Positions 37,129 through 45,136 of a stretch of 64,000 nucleotides of DNA are shown here, in pieces; position 1 is the stretch's first letter, and each line of letters opens with the position of its first letter. The notes below the pieces were generated by a model. The model was not told the DNA's origin and searched no databases. It saw only the letters and a program-made list of their open reading frames with translations. The stretch comes from Burkholderia sp. BCC1644 (lineage in GTDB: Bacteria; Pseudomonadota; Gammaproteobacteria; Burkholderiales; Burkholderiaceae): the NCBI RefSeq assembly GCF_902833225.1, contig NZ_CADFEI010000006.1, forward strand, positions 124,001 to 188,000, read 5' to 3'. The position numbers were made by a program, and so were the translations under genes.

Positions 37129-37146
37129 CAATGTCGATCACCATTG
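37129..37146. promoter_or_regulatory. inverted repeat CAATG-N8-CATTG, copy 1 (candidate TetR operator)
   Basis: CAATGTCGATCACCATTG; same arms and spacing as copy 2, 56 bp away. Located 127 bp upstream of the TetR start. Confidence 0.6.
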
Positions 37147-37184
37147 TCTTTGCGATGCATTGTGTTCGCGCCACACCGGCATGT

Positions 37185-37202
37185 CAATGGTGATTGCCAT
37201 TG
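37185..37202. promoter_or_regulatory. inverted repeat CAATG-N8-CATTG, copy 2 (candidate TetR operator)
   Basis: CAATGGTGATTGCCATTG with 6-bp perfect arms; 71 bp upstream of the TetR start codon, within the AT-rich likely promoter. Confidence 0.65.
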
Positions 37203-37221
37203 TGTTTTTCAATTGACGCGA

Positions 37222-37249
37222 TCGGCCAGACGCGGTCGGCCAGACGCGG
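37222..37249. repeat. 14-bp tandem repeat (two copies)
   Basis: TCGGCCAGACGCGG occurs twice head to tail, followed by a partial third TCGGC, in the TetR 5' untranslated region. Confidence 0.8.
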
Positions 37250-37272
37250 TCGGCAAAATCAGGGAGGAATCG

Positions 37273-37857
37273 ATGGGCGTTTCAAGACAGCAGGCTGCCG
37301 AGAACCGGAGCGCGATCGTCGCGGCCGCCGAGCGGCTGTTCCGCGTGCGCGGCGTCGATGCCGTCGGGCTGACGGAGCTGATGAAGGAAGCCGGCTTCAC
37401 GCAAGGCGGCTTCTACAACCACTTCAAGTCGAAAGACGCACTCGTCGCCGAAGTAATGGAAAAGGCGATGCACGACCGCGCCGATTCGCCGAACGCCGGC
37501 AGTCTCGACGCGCAGGTAACGTCGTATCTGTCCGCCGCGCATCGCGACAACGTCGAAGCCGGCTGCCCGCTGTCCGGCTTCGCCGGCGACGCGCCGCGAC
37601 TGACCGACGCAGCGCGCGCATGTTACGCGCACGGCCTGGCCGCCTATCTCGACCGGCTGGAACCGATGGTGGCAACCGAAGGCGCGACGCCGGAACAGAC
37701 GCGTCGCGACGCGCTCGCGGTCTTCAGCCAGATGGTCGGCGCGCTCGTGCTGTCGCGCGCGATCGCGGGCACCGATTCCGCGCTCGCCGACGAGATCCTC
37801 GACGCGGGACGGCAGACGCTGGCCGGCGGACGCACCGGCCCGGGCACGCCTGCGTAA
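37273..37857 (+). CDS. TetR-family transcriptional repressor
   Basis: A 194-residue regulator from ATG 37273 (GGGAGGAA upstream). The DNA-binding domain spans residues about 8-55 (NRSAIVAAAERLFRVRGVDAVGLTELMKEAGFTQGGFYNHFKSKDAL). The ligand domain contains CPLSGFAGDAPR and the C-terminal dimer helices, as in the AcrR/NemR-like branch. It probably represses itself and the divergent SDR. Confidence 0.93.
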   Translation: MGVSRQQAAENRSAIVAAAERLFRVRGVDAVGLTELMKEAGFTQGGFYNHFKSKDALVAEVMEKAMHDRADSPNAGSLDAQVTSYLSAAHRDNVEAGCPLSGFAGDAPRLTDAARACYAHGLAAYLDRLEPMVATEGATPEQTRRDALAVFSQMVGALVLSRAIAGTDSALADEILDAGRQTLAGGRTGPGTPA

Positions 37858-37878
37858 CGCCGCACCGCCCCTCCCGCG

Positions 37879-38457
37879 CTACTCGACCGCCCGTGCGGCA
37901 TCCCACAGCGGCTGCCCGCCGAGCGCCGCATGCCAGGCGTCGAAACGCGTGCGCCATGCTTCGAATGGCTGCGCGAGCGGATGGCGCGGATCGTCGCTGA
38001 GCGAATACGCCATCCCTTCGATCAACCAGCGCGGCTTGGTCGCGACAGCCAGGTTGCCGAGCACTTCGGCCTGGCGATGATGGATCAGCTCGTGCGCGAT
38101 GAAGTAGGTCGTCCAGCCGCGCGGCGCCACGGCCACCCCGAAATTGCCGAGCGTCAGCGCCGCGCGCGCGCCGAGGCCGAATGCGTCGGCGCACGCACGC
38201 GTCGAGCAGAACACGACGCGCGGCGCCTCGTGAAACGGGCCCACGGCCGCCGCCGCACGCGCATAGCCGTCGCGATAGAGCTGCTGTGCATCGCCGAGCT
38301 TCGCGGCATCGTCCGTGCAGATGTCGGCGCTCGGGCACGACACGCCGGGGATCAGCGCGGGCGCGACGATGCGCAGCGGCTTGACGAGCGCGTATGCGGC
38401 AATCGGCAGCGCGACAAGCAGGCCCGTGAGGGCAAAAGCGACGTGGGAGCGTTTCAT
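37879..38457 (-). CDS. membrane-anchored HExxHH protein, putative metallopeptidase
   Basis: A 192-residue protein from ATG 38457. An N-terminal signal-anchor (MKRSHVAFALTGLLVALPIAAYALV) is followed by a periplasmic domain. It holds FIAHELIHHRQAEVLG (zinc-binding HELIHH) and a later WLIEGMAYSLSDD, the usual order of the third ligand region in small gluzincin-like peptidases. Four cysteines (SCPSADIC, FCSTRAC) could form disulfides. No named family is recognised with certainty; peptidase activity is an inference from the motif. Confidence 0.75.
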   Translation of the reverse strand: MKRSHVAFALTGLLVALPIAAYALVKPLRIVAPALIPGVSCPSADICTDDAAKLGDAQQLYRDGYARAAAAVGPFHEAPRVVFCSTRACADAFGLGARAALTLGNFGVAVAPRGWTTYFIAHELIHHRQAEVLGNLAVATKPRWLIEGMAYSLSDDPRHPLAQPFEAWRTRFDAWHAALGGQPLWDAARAVE

Positions 38458-38716
38458 CGAGGCGGCGGTTCCGTGGCGTTTCGTCGAAGTCTTCTGGCGT
38501 GAATATATCGGACCGGCGACGCTTCCGGCCCGGATTTTATTTCCGCCGAGATCCCGGTCGCCGAGGTTCACGATCGCAACTCGATAAAGATCTTTTTCGA
38601 CCTAATAGCGGCTGAATAATATATTGGACGCATGATTCGAAGCGCCGCATCCTTGCCCCCTATCGGCTCGCTCCACCGCTCACGCAGCGGCCACACGGAC
38701 ACGGCAAGGACTGCAC

Positions 38717-39634
38717 ATGAACAGCAACGAACGGCTCGCCGGCATCGGCTACGGATTGCTCGCGGCGCTCATCTGGGGCGGCTTCCCGGTCGTCACGCGC
38801 GTCGGCGTCACGCACGCTGCCTTTGATGCTTACGACATCGCGTTCATTCGCTTCGCCGTATCGGGCACGCTATTGCTGCCCGTCCTGCTGCGTCATGGCC
38901 TCGGCACGCTCCGCCCGGCAGCGGTCGCGCTGATGGTGATCGGCGCCGGTGCGCCGTACATCCTGACCGTCGCGGCGGCACTCAGCCGCGCGCCGGTCGG
39001 CTATTTCGCGCTGACGCCGGGCAGCATGATCGCGTTCACGGCCATCCTCGGCCGGCACGTCGCGCACGAACGGCTGAACGCCGTGCAGGTCGCCGGCATC
39101 GTCGCAATCCTCGCCGGCATCGCGCTGACCGCGTCCGATGCACTGCACGGTGCGATCGGGCTGCCGGCCCTCTTGCTGTTCGCGCTCGGCGGCCTGCTGT
39201 GGGCCCTCTATAACGTCACGGCAAAACGCGCCGCCACCGGCGCACTGCACGCGACGGCCATCGTGGCGGTCGGCTCCGCGGTGCTCTACTGCCCGTTTTA
39301 TCTGGCGATGCGCGGCGGCGCCGTGCTGCATGCGCCGGTCGCGGCCATCGCCACACAGGCGATTTACCAGGGTGTGCTGATGTCGGTGCTGGCGCTCTAC
39401 TGCTTCAGCCAGGCGGTCGTCGCGCTCGGCCCGGCAATCGGCGCGACCTTCGCCGCGCTGATGCCGCTGCTTGCCACGCTTGAAGCGATGCTGCTGCTTG
39501 GCGAACGACCCCATGCAGCGGCGCTCGCGGGCATCGCGATCGTCACGGTCGGGATGGGCTTGAGTCTCGTGAGCCGGTGGCGCTCGGGAAAACGCACGCC
39601 CATCCGTCGACCGAACCCCATCGCGCACGGCTGA
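38717..39634 (+). CDS. EamA/DMT-family transporter
   Basis: A 305-residue inner-membrane protein of ten helices in two EamA repeats (LLAALIWGGFPVVTRVGV... and LPALLLFALGGLLWALYNVTAKRA...), the drug/metabolite transporter layout. The C-terminal end is basic (SRWRSGKRTPIRRP), consistent with a cytoplasmic tail. Substrate unknown. The ribosome site is weak (AAGGA at 38705-38709). Confidence 0.92.
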   Translation: MNSNERLAGIGYGLLAALIWGGFPVVTRVGVTHAAFDAYDIAFIRFAVSGTLLLPVLLRHGLGTLRPAAVALMVIGAGAPYILTVAAALSRAPVGYFALTPGSMIAFTAILGRHVAHERLNAVQVAGIVAILAGIALTASDALHGAIGLPALLLFALGGLLWALYNVTAKRAATGALHATAIVAVGSAVLYCPFYLAMRGGAVLHAPVAAIATQAIYQGVLMSVLALYCFSQAVVALGPAIGATFAALMPLLATLEAMLLLGERPHAAALAGIAIVTVGMGLSLVSRWRSGKRTPIRRPNPIAHG

Positions 39635-39649
39635 AACGCGCCACACGCG

Positions 39650-40435
39650 TCACGCGGCATGCCCCGTGCGCGTAGCGCCGGCACCCGCTCCCCTGCGGCT
39701 CACGCGCACGCCCAGCCACAGCAAGGCGACGCTGCACACGAACAGGAGCATCTCGACCAGCACGGTCTCGACATGCCAGTAGCGCGTCAGCAGCACCGCG
39801 GCAAGGTCGAACATGAAATGGCACGCGATCGCATACGCAAGCCAGCGCTTCGTGCCACGAACGAACGCCTGCAGCACGATCAACGACAGCCCGACATGCG
39901 CAGCCATCGCGCTCACGCGCTCGAACAGTGCGAGAAACGGCGACACGAGCGTCATGCCCGCGAACTGCGACCCGATCAGCGACTGCATGCCGACAGGCAC
40001 GACGACACCCGCATGCGCGAGCAGGTAGCCCGTGCCGAGCGCGACGAACCCGACGCCGACCAGCAGCATCGCTTCCAGCCCGCCGTGCCCGAGCCCGAGC
40101 ATGACGGCCGTCTGCGCATCGCGCCGCTTCGGCAGCAGATACCGGAACGCGACCCAGCGTCCGCACTCCTCGAAGAGCCCGGCCGTCAATGCCGCAAACA
40201 CGAGCATCGGCAGGTGCCAGCGCGGATCGGTCCCGAGCCAGTGGAACAGCGGTGCCTGCCACGACAGGCGCAGCACCGGCTGGAACACGAAGAAGGTCAG
40301 CATGCCGTAGCAAAACACGCGCCACGGCACCTGCGTGCGGCGCCGCCACGCGGCCGCGAGCCACACCGGCGCGATCAGCGCCACGACACCCGCCGCGAGC
40401 GTGAAGCACAACAGCACCGGGGCGACCGGATGCAT
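39650..40435 (-). CDS. YhfC/PrsW-like intramembrane protease family protein
   Basis: A 261-residue polytopic protein from ATG 40435 with about eight helices. Conserved intramembrane polar motifs are present: FEECGRWVAFRYL (EExxR-like), LGHGGLEAML (HxxxE) and YAIACHFMFDLAAV (His in a helix). They match the YhfC (DUF2324) family, a PrsW/CAAX-protease relative. Bacterial members have little experimental work. Lies 11 bp downstream of a GNAT gene stop on the same strand and is probably cotranscribed with it. Confidence 0.82.
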   Translation of the reverse strand: MHPVAPVLLCFTLAAGVVALIAPVWLAAAWRRRTQVPWRVFCYGMLTFFVFQPVLRLSWQAPLFHWLGTDPRWHLPMLVFAALTAGLFEECGRWVAFRYLLPKRRDAQTAVMLGLGHGGLEAMLLVGVGFVALGTGYLLAHAGVVVPVGMQSLIGSQFAGMTLVSPFLALFERVSAMAAHVGLSLIVLQAFVRGTKRWLAYAIACHFMFDLAAVLLTRYWHVETVLVEMLLFVCSVALLWLGVRVSRRGAGAGATRTGHAA

Positions 40436-40446
40436 GACGGCTGCCG

Positions 40447-40977
40447 CTACGCGAGCTGCTTGTGGAAGTACGTCGTCGCGCACGGCGCGCCGTCGGGCAT
40501 CAGCGCAAAGTTCGGCACGACGCCGACGCGTTGCCAGCCGGCCCGCTCGTACAGCCGCTCGGCGTCGCCGCCCGTCACGGTGTCGAGCACGAGCACGGTC
40601 TTGCCGGCGTCGCGCGCGGCCGCGTCGGCCGCCGCCATCAGCCGCGCGGCGATGCCCTGCCGGCGCGCGTGCCGCGACACGAGCATCTTCGCGATGTCCG
40701 CGCGATGCGGCTGGTTCTCCGGCTGCGCGGTCACGACCTGCACGGTGCCGAGGATCCGGCCGGCCGCATCCTCGGCGACGAGCAGGATGCGCTCGTCGTT
40801 CGCGACACCCTCGGCCACGCGCGTCCAGAACGCGACAGCGGTCGAACGCTCGATCGGCAACATGAAACTGACGGACGCGCCGCCCTCCACGCAATCGATC
40901 AGCACGTCGGCCAACGCGTCGACACAGGCCATCGCTTCGCGCGCATCGACGCGGCGGACGGTAACGGATTCGGTCAT
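40447..40977 (-). CDS. GNAT-family N-acetyltransferase
   Basis: A 176-residue acetyltransferase from ATG 40977. The acetyl-CoA loop is MLVSRHARRQGIAARLMAAAD (RxxGxA type) and the C-terminal motif is VLDTVTGGDAERLYERAGWQRVG. The length and YERAGW end fit acetyltransferases acting on small amines; some close families detoxify antibiotics such as tabtoxin. Substrate unknown. Followed by the YhfC-like gene. Confidence 0.9.
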   Translation of the reverse strand: MTESVTVRRVDAREAMACVDALADVLIDCVEGGASVSFMLPIERSTAVAFWTRVAEGVANDERILLVAEDAAGRILGTVQVVTAQPENQPHRADIAKMLVSRHARRQGIAARLMAAADAAARDAGKTVLVLDTVTGGDAERLYERAGWQRVGVVPNFALMPDGAPCATTYFHKQLA

Positions 40978-41172
40978 GCCATCTCCAGTAGTCAGGCGGG
41001 CCGCATGCACGGGTTCGGCATGGGCCGGGATAGAAAGCGCGCCACCCGATCGTCGAAGCGTGCACACCGACGGCAGGCGTCCGGCAACGTCGCGCCCGGT
41101 CGGCGCGCGTTACCGCCCCTTCATCCTACGCGACGAAAATTTCCGCTGCATCGGCGCTGGCATCGTCTACAC

Positions 41173-41188
41173 TTAGCCATATGGCTAA
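41173..41188. promoter_or_regulatory. perfect 16-bp palindrome overlapping the ArsR start codon
   Basis: TTAGCCATATGGCTAA, centred on the base before the ATG at 41181 so that the ATG lies in the right half. A repressor bound here would block its own gene. The half-site TTAGCCA also occurs in the 18131-18153 dyad. Confidence 0.75.
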
Positions 41189-41546
41189 CTTTCAACCCGG
41201 CATCAGCGACGTCTTCCACGCCCTCGCCGATCCGACGCGCTGCGCGATCGTCAGCGCGCTCGGCCAGGGCGAGCGGACCGTTTCCGCGCTGGCCGCGCCG
41301 TTCGACATGGCGCTGCCGTCGTTCATGAAGCACGTCGCCGTGCTCGAGCGCAGCGGCCTCGTGCAGACCCGGAAAACCGGCCGCTCGCGCACCTGCGCGC
41401 TGGTCGGCAGCCGGCTGACCGAGGCCGAGGCATGGCTCGCCGCACAACGCGCGCTGTGGGAAGCGCGCTCCGACCGTCTCGTCGAATTCGTCGAACGCCA
41501 CCATCAGGAGGAGCACGATGTCAGCAAGCCACGTCGAACCCGTTGA
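41181..41546 (+). CDS. ArsR-family regulator (SRPBCC-linked type)
   Basis: A 121-residue winged-helix repressor: VFHALADPTRCAIVSALGQGERTVSALAAPFDMALPSFMKHVAVLERSGLVQTRKTGRSRTCAL is the whole helix-turn-helix and wing. It lacks the metal-binding CxC of arsenic sensors. The C-terminus (WEARSDRLVEFVE) matches the subgroup that pairs with an SRPBCC protein, which follows with a 29-bp overlap. Likely autoregulated through the palindrome at its start codon. Confidence 0.93.
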   Translation: MANFQPGISDVFHALADPTRCAIVSALGQGERTVSALAAPFDMALPSFMKHVAVLERSGLVQTRKTGRSRTCALVGSRLTEAEAWLAAQRALWEARSDRLVEFVERHHQEEHDVSKPRRTR

Positions 41547-42003
41547 AGCCCACGATCTCGTCATCACGCGCACGCTGCGCGCGCCGCGCCACGCACTGTG
41601 GCGCGCGTGGACCGACCCCGAATTGCTGAAGGAATGGTGGTGCCCGAAGCCGTGGACCACCGAGGTGCGCGCATTCGACCTGCGGCCGGGCGGCGCTTTC
41701 CACACGTTCATGCGCGGCCCCGACGGCGGCACGAGCGACAATCCTGGTTGCTTCCTCGACATCGTGCCGGAATCGCGCATCGCGTTCACGTCGATGCTCA
41801 CCGGCGGCTGGCGGCCGCAGGCGCCGTGGATGGGCTTCACGGCAATCATCACGATGGCCGACGACGATGCGGGCAGCCGCTACGAGGCGCGCGTGATGCA
41901 CCCCGATGCCGCGACGCGCGAGCGTCACGAAGCGCTCGGATTTTTCGAGGGCTGGAACACCTGCATCACGCAGCTCGACGCCTTCGCCGCCGATCTGCGC
42001 TGA
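41518..42003 (+). CDS. SRPBCC (AHSA1/START-like) domain protein
   Basis: A 161-residue protein of the activator-of-Hsp90-like SRPBCC group: VITRTLRAPRHALWRAWTDPELLKEWWCPKPWTTEVRAFDLRPGGAFHTFMRGPDG, ending GFFEGWNTCITQLDAFAADL. The hydrophobic cavity binds an unknown small ligand. Translationally coupled to the ArsR gene by overlap (start GAGCACGATG, AGGAG upstream). Confidence 0.93.
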   Translation: MSASHVEPVEAHDLVITRTLRAPRHALWRAWTDPELLKEWWCPKPWTTEVRAFDLRPGGAFHTFMRGPDGGTSDNPGCFLDIVPESRIAFTSMLTGGWRPQAPWMGFTAIITMADDDAGSRYEARVMHPDAATRERHEALGFFEGWNTCITQLDAFAADLR

Positions 42004-42130
42004 GCGGCTGAGCGCGCCCGCGCAGGCGGCCATTGCATGCCGCCGCGCCCGCGCCTAGGATTCCTGAAGGAAGCATGACGACACGCCGGCCGCCGGCGTG
42101 CACCGTCGCGCACATTCCGCGGGAGGCCAC

Positions 42131-42607
42131 ATGTTGCACACGCACACACATTCGACCCGGGTCAGCCAGCACCTGAACGCACCGCGCGGGCGCGTCTACC
42201 GCGCACTGCTCGATCCGCACGCGGTCGAGCAGTGGAAGGTGCCCGACGGCATGACGTGCCGCGTGCATGCGTACGATGCGCGCGAAGGCGGCGCGCTGCG
42301 CGTGTCGCTGAGCTACGACGCGCCGTCGGCCGGCACCGGCAAGTCCGGCGCGCGCACCGACACGTATCACGGCCGCTTCGTCACGCTCGTGCCGGACGAG
42401 CAGATCGTCGAGATCGACGTGTTCGAAACCGACGATCCGATGCTGCGCGGCGCCATGACGATCACGATCACGCTGTCCGACGAAGCCGGCGGCACGCGCG
42501 TGGACGCCGTGCACGACGGCGTACCGCCCGGCGTGCCGGCCGCCGACAACGAAACGGGCTGGCAGATGGCGCTGGCGCGGCTCGCGGCGCTGGTGGAAGC
42601 CGGGTGA
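42131..42607 (+). CDS. second SRPBCC domain protein
   Basis: A 158-residue protein from ATG 42131 with GGGAGG at 42120-42125. Core motifs VSQHLNAPRGRVYRALLDPHAVEQWKVPDGMTCRVHAYDAREGGALRVSLSY and GWQMALARLAALVE match SRPBCC/AHSA1. It starts with a His-rich stretch (MLHTHTHST). It follows the ArsR-SRPBCC pair after 127 bp on the same strand and may be a paralogue. Confidence 0.9.
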   Translation: MLHTHTHSTRVSQHLNAPRGRVYRALLDPHAVEQWKVPDGMTCRVHAYDAREGGALRVSLSYDAPSAGTGKSGARTDTYHGRFVTLVPDEQIVEIDVFETDDPMLRGAMTITITLSDEAGGTRVDAVHDGVPPGVPAADNETGWQMALARLAALVEAG

Positions 42608-42622
42608 CCGCACGCACGCGCG

Positions 42623-43744
42623 TCAGCCGAGCCGGTAGGCGCGCGTGACCGTGCCGCGGAACAAGGCGTCGCGCTCGTCCGGGCTGGCCTGCGCGGTCAG
42701 CCGCTTGAACGCGTTCCAGCCGTTCACGAACGAATACGAGCCCTTGTCGACCGGGAAATTGCCCTCGAACATGCAGCGCCCGGGGCCGAACGCGTCGATG
42801 CAGGTCATCATCCACGGCTTCCACGCGTCGGCGAGCTGCACGGAAGACGGCGGCTTCGCGCCCTTCTCGAAATCGAACCCGTTGATGCGCATCCCCAGGC
42901 CGCCGACCTTCACGTACACGTTCGGCAGTTTCGCGAGCGCGCGCATCGACGCCGACCAGCGCTCGAACACCTCCGGCCGTTTGTCCGCATAGCTGGCGAT
43001 CCGCACGACGCCGCCGCAGTGATTGACGATGATGCGCGTGTCGGGGTTCGCCTTCGCGAGATCGAACAGTTCGGGCAGTTGCGGAAAGAACAGCCACGCA
43101 TCGTACGACAGCCCGAGCGGCGCGAGCTGAGCGACGCCGGCCCGATAGGCGGGATCGAGCAGCAACCCGCGCGGCACCGCCGACAACGGATTGGCGAGCG
43201 TCGGATCGGCATCCCACGTGGTGAGGTGCCGGACACCGCGAAACCGTCCGCGCCCGGCTTCGAGATGCGCCTCCAGCACGTCGCGCACGCGTGCGCCGAG
43301 CCGCAGGTCCGCATGGCCGACGATACCTTTCGCGACGGCCACCGGGCCGTGCTGCAGCGGCTCGGTCACGCCGGCGACATAGGCCGTCTCGCCCACCGGC
43401 TTCAGTTCGGCCGGGCCCGAGTCGCGATAGCGCGTCTGCGCCTGCATGTAGACGGACGCCTGGATGTCGTGGCCCGAGCGCGCGTCCTGCAGATAGTCGT
43501 CGAGCATGTAGATCCAGCCCGGCCGTTCATAGAAATGATGATGCGCGTCGACGATCGGCAGGTCGGGCTCGAGCGCGGGTTCGAGCGCCGACGCGAGCCA
43601 GTCGGGGCGGACGGCGAGATAGTTGCCTTGCGTCGTCATGCGGGAAGCTCCATCGTGGGCCGGCGTCTCGGCGAACGCGGGCAGCGCGAACGAGGCCGCG
43701 GCCGCGCCGAGCAGCCGGCGTCGCTTGGTCGAAATCGTGTCCAT
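42623..43744 (-). CDS. exported amidohydrolase (PF04909/lactonase-like)
   Basis: A 373-residue protein. The N-terminus KRRRLLGAAAASFALPAFAET looks like a Tat signal, which is unusual for this mostly cytoplasmic group. The metal site starts with VDAHHHFYE, with later VGHADLR, RGVRHL, VNHCGG and a C-terminal MFEGNFPVD (Asp-like position), as in 2-pyrone-4,6-dicarboxylate lactonase relatives. Last gene of the IclR-controlled operon, one base after the MFS gene stop. It may open a lactone or ester outside the cytoplasm before uptake; this is inference. Confidence 0.87.
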   Translation of the reverse strand: MDTISTKRRRLLGAAAASFALPAFAETPAHDGASRMTTQGNYLAVRPDWLASALEPALEPDLPIVDAHHHFYERPGWIYMLDDYLQDARSGHDIQASVYMQAQTRYRDSGPAELKPVGETAYVAGVTEPLQHGPVAVAKGIVGHADLRLGARVRDVLEAHLEAGRGRFRGVRHLTTWDADPTLANPLSAVPRGLLLDPAYRAGVAQLAPLGLSYDAWLFFPQLPELFDLAKANPDTRIIVNHCGGVVRIASYADKRPEVFERWSASMRALAKLPNVYVKVGGLGMRINGFDFEKGAKPPSSVQLADAWKPWMMTCIDAFGPGRCMFEGNFPVDKGSYSFVNGWNAFKRLTAQASPDERDALFRGTVTRAYRLG

Positions 43745-43745
43745 G

Positions 43746-45053
43746 TCATTCGCTCCGGTCGAACGCGTACAGCGACAGCGTGAGCAGCGTCGTGATCGCC
43801 AGCACGACCGCGAGGCCGAGCATGCCGGCCGTGAAGGTGCCGAAGCTGTCCTTCAGGTAGCCGACGAGATAGGGGCCCGCGAAGCCGCCGAGCGCACCGA
43901 TCGAGTTGATCAGCGCCAGCCCGCCGGCCGCCGCCTGGCCGGACAGGAAGCGCGACGGCAACGTGTAGAAGATCGTACGGCCGGCAATCGTGCCGATCAG
44001 CGCGAGCGTGATGCCGACGAGCGCCGGCCCGAGCGTCAGGAAATGCGTCGACACGCCAAGCGCCACCGCGCCGATGAACAGCCCGACCGCCAGGTTCGCG
44101 ACGGGCCCGCCTCGACGGTCCACCCGTTTCGCCCACCACAGCAGCGCGACCGTCGCGAAGAAGTACGGCACCGCGGACACCCAGCCCGTCTGCATCGTCG
44201 ACATGCCGTGCGCCTTCAGCATCTGCGGCAGCCAGATGCCGATCCCGTACGAGCCCATCGTGAAGCCGAACGAGATCAGCGCCAGCACGTACACGCGCAC
44301 GTCGCGCAGCGCGACGCCAAAGCGCTTCTTGCGGCCGGCTGCCGCGCCTTCGCGCTCGAACGCCCGCTGCAGCGCGGTGCGTTCGTCGTCCGACAGCCAC
44401 GCGGCATTCGCCGGCGAATCGGACAGCAGCTTCAGTACGAGGAAACCGAGTGCGCACGCGGGCAGCCCTTCGACGATGAACATCCACTTCCAGCCGGCGA
44501 GCCCGAGCGTGCCGTCGAGCTGCAGCAGCCACGTCGACAGCGGGCCGCCGATCAGCGACGACAGCGGCGTCGACACGGTGAACCACGCCAGCACGCGCGT
44601 GCGGTAGCTCGCCGGAAACCACACGGCGAGGAAGAAGATCACGCCCGGAAAGAACCCGGCTTCCCCGATGCCGAGCAGCAGCCGGATCGCGTAGAAGCTC
44701 GTCGGCCCGGTCGCGAGCGCGGTCGCGGCCGCCATCAGCCCCCACGTGATCATGATGCGGGCGAGCCAGCGCCGCGCGCCGAAGCGGTACAGCGCGAGAT
44801 TGCTCGGCACCTCGAACACGCAGTAGCCCGCGAACATGATCCCCGCGCCCCAGCCGAACTGCGTCGCGGTCAGCCCGAGATCGCGGTTCATCGTGAGCGC
44901 CGCGAACCCGACGCTCGTGCGATCCAGATAGTTGAAGAAATACGTGAGCGCGAGCAGCGGGATGAAGCGCCACGCGGCCTTGCGCACGGCGCGCTGCTCG
45001 ACCGATGCGTCGGTCTCGCGATCGGCGGCCAGCGCCGGGGAAGCGGATGTCAT
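43746..45053 (-). CDS. MFS transporter, anion:cation symporter (ACS) type
   Basis: A 435-residue inner-membrane protein with twelve helices. Hallmarks are FFNYLDRTSVGFAALTMNRDLGLTATQFGWGAGIMFAGYCVFEVPSN and RLLLGIGEAGFFPGVIFFLAVWFP, the ACS family signature used for organic anions such as phthalate, tartrate or 4-hydroxyphenylacetate. It is inside the HMG-CoA-lyase/CoA-transferase operon and likely imports the pathway substrate. Confidence 0.93.
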   Translation of the reverse strand: MTSASPALAADRETDASVEQRAVRKAAWRFIPLLALTYFFNYLDRTSVGFAALTMNRDLGLTATQFGWGAGIMFAGYCVFEVPSNLALYRFGARRWLARIMITWGLMAAATALATGPTSFYAIRLLLGIGEAGFFPGVIFFLAVWFPASYRTRVLAWFTVSTPLSSLIGGPLSTWLLQLDGTLGLAGWKWMFIVEGLPACALGFLVLKLLSDSPANAAWLSDDERTALQRAFEREGAAAGRKKRFGVALRDVRVYVLALISFGFTMGSYGIGIWLPQMLKAHGMSTMQTGWVSAVPYFFATVALLWWAKRVDRRGGPVANLAVGLFIGAVALGVSTHFLTLGPALVGITLALIGTIAGRTIFYTLPSRFLSGQAAAGGLALINSIGALGGFAGPYLVGYLKDSFGTFTAGMLGLAVVLAITTLLTLSLYAFDRSE

Positions 45054-45136
45054 GGTTGTCTCCGTGGATACGGCGATCCGCGTCCGCGCGGTGCGCGGCC
45101 GGGACGCCTTTGTTCGTTCGGGGGATCGCGGCCGCG

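Larger units (their letters stand above)
36905..37272. other. 368-bp divergent control region between SDR and TetR genes
   Basis: No gene. Holds two CAATG-N8-CATTG inverted repeats, an AT-rich promoter patch (37185-37215) and a 14-bp tandem repeat. Additional isolated GCATTG half-sites occur near 37098 and 37158. Confidence 0.7.
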
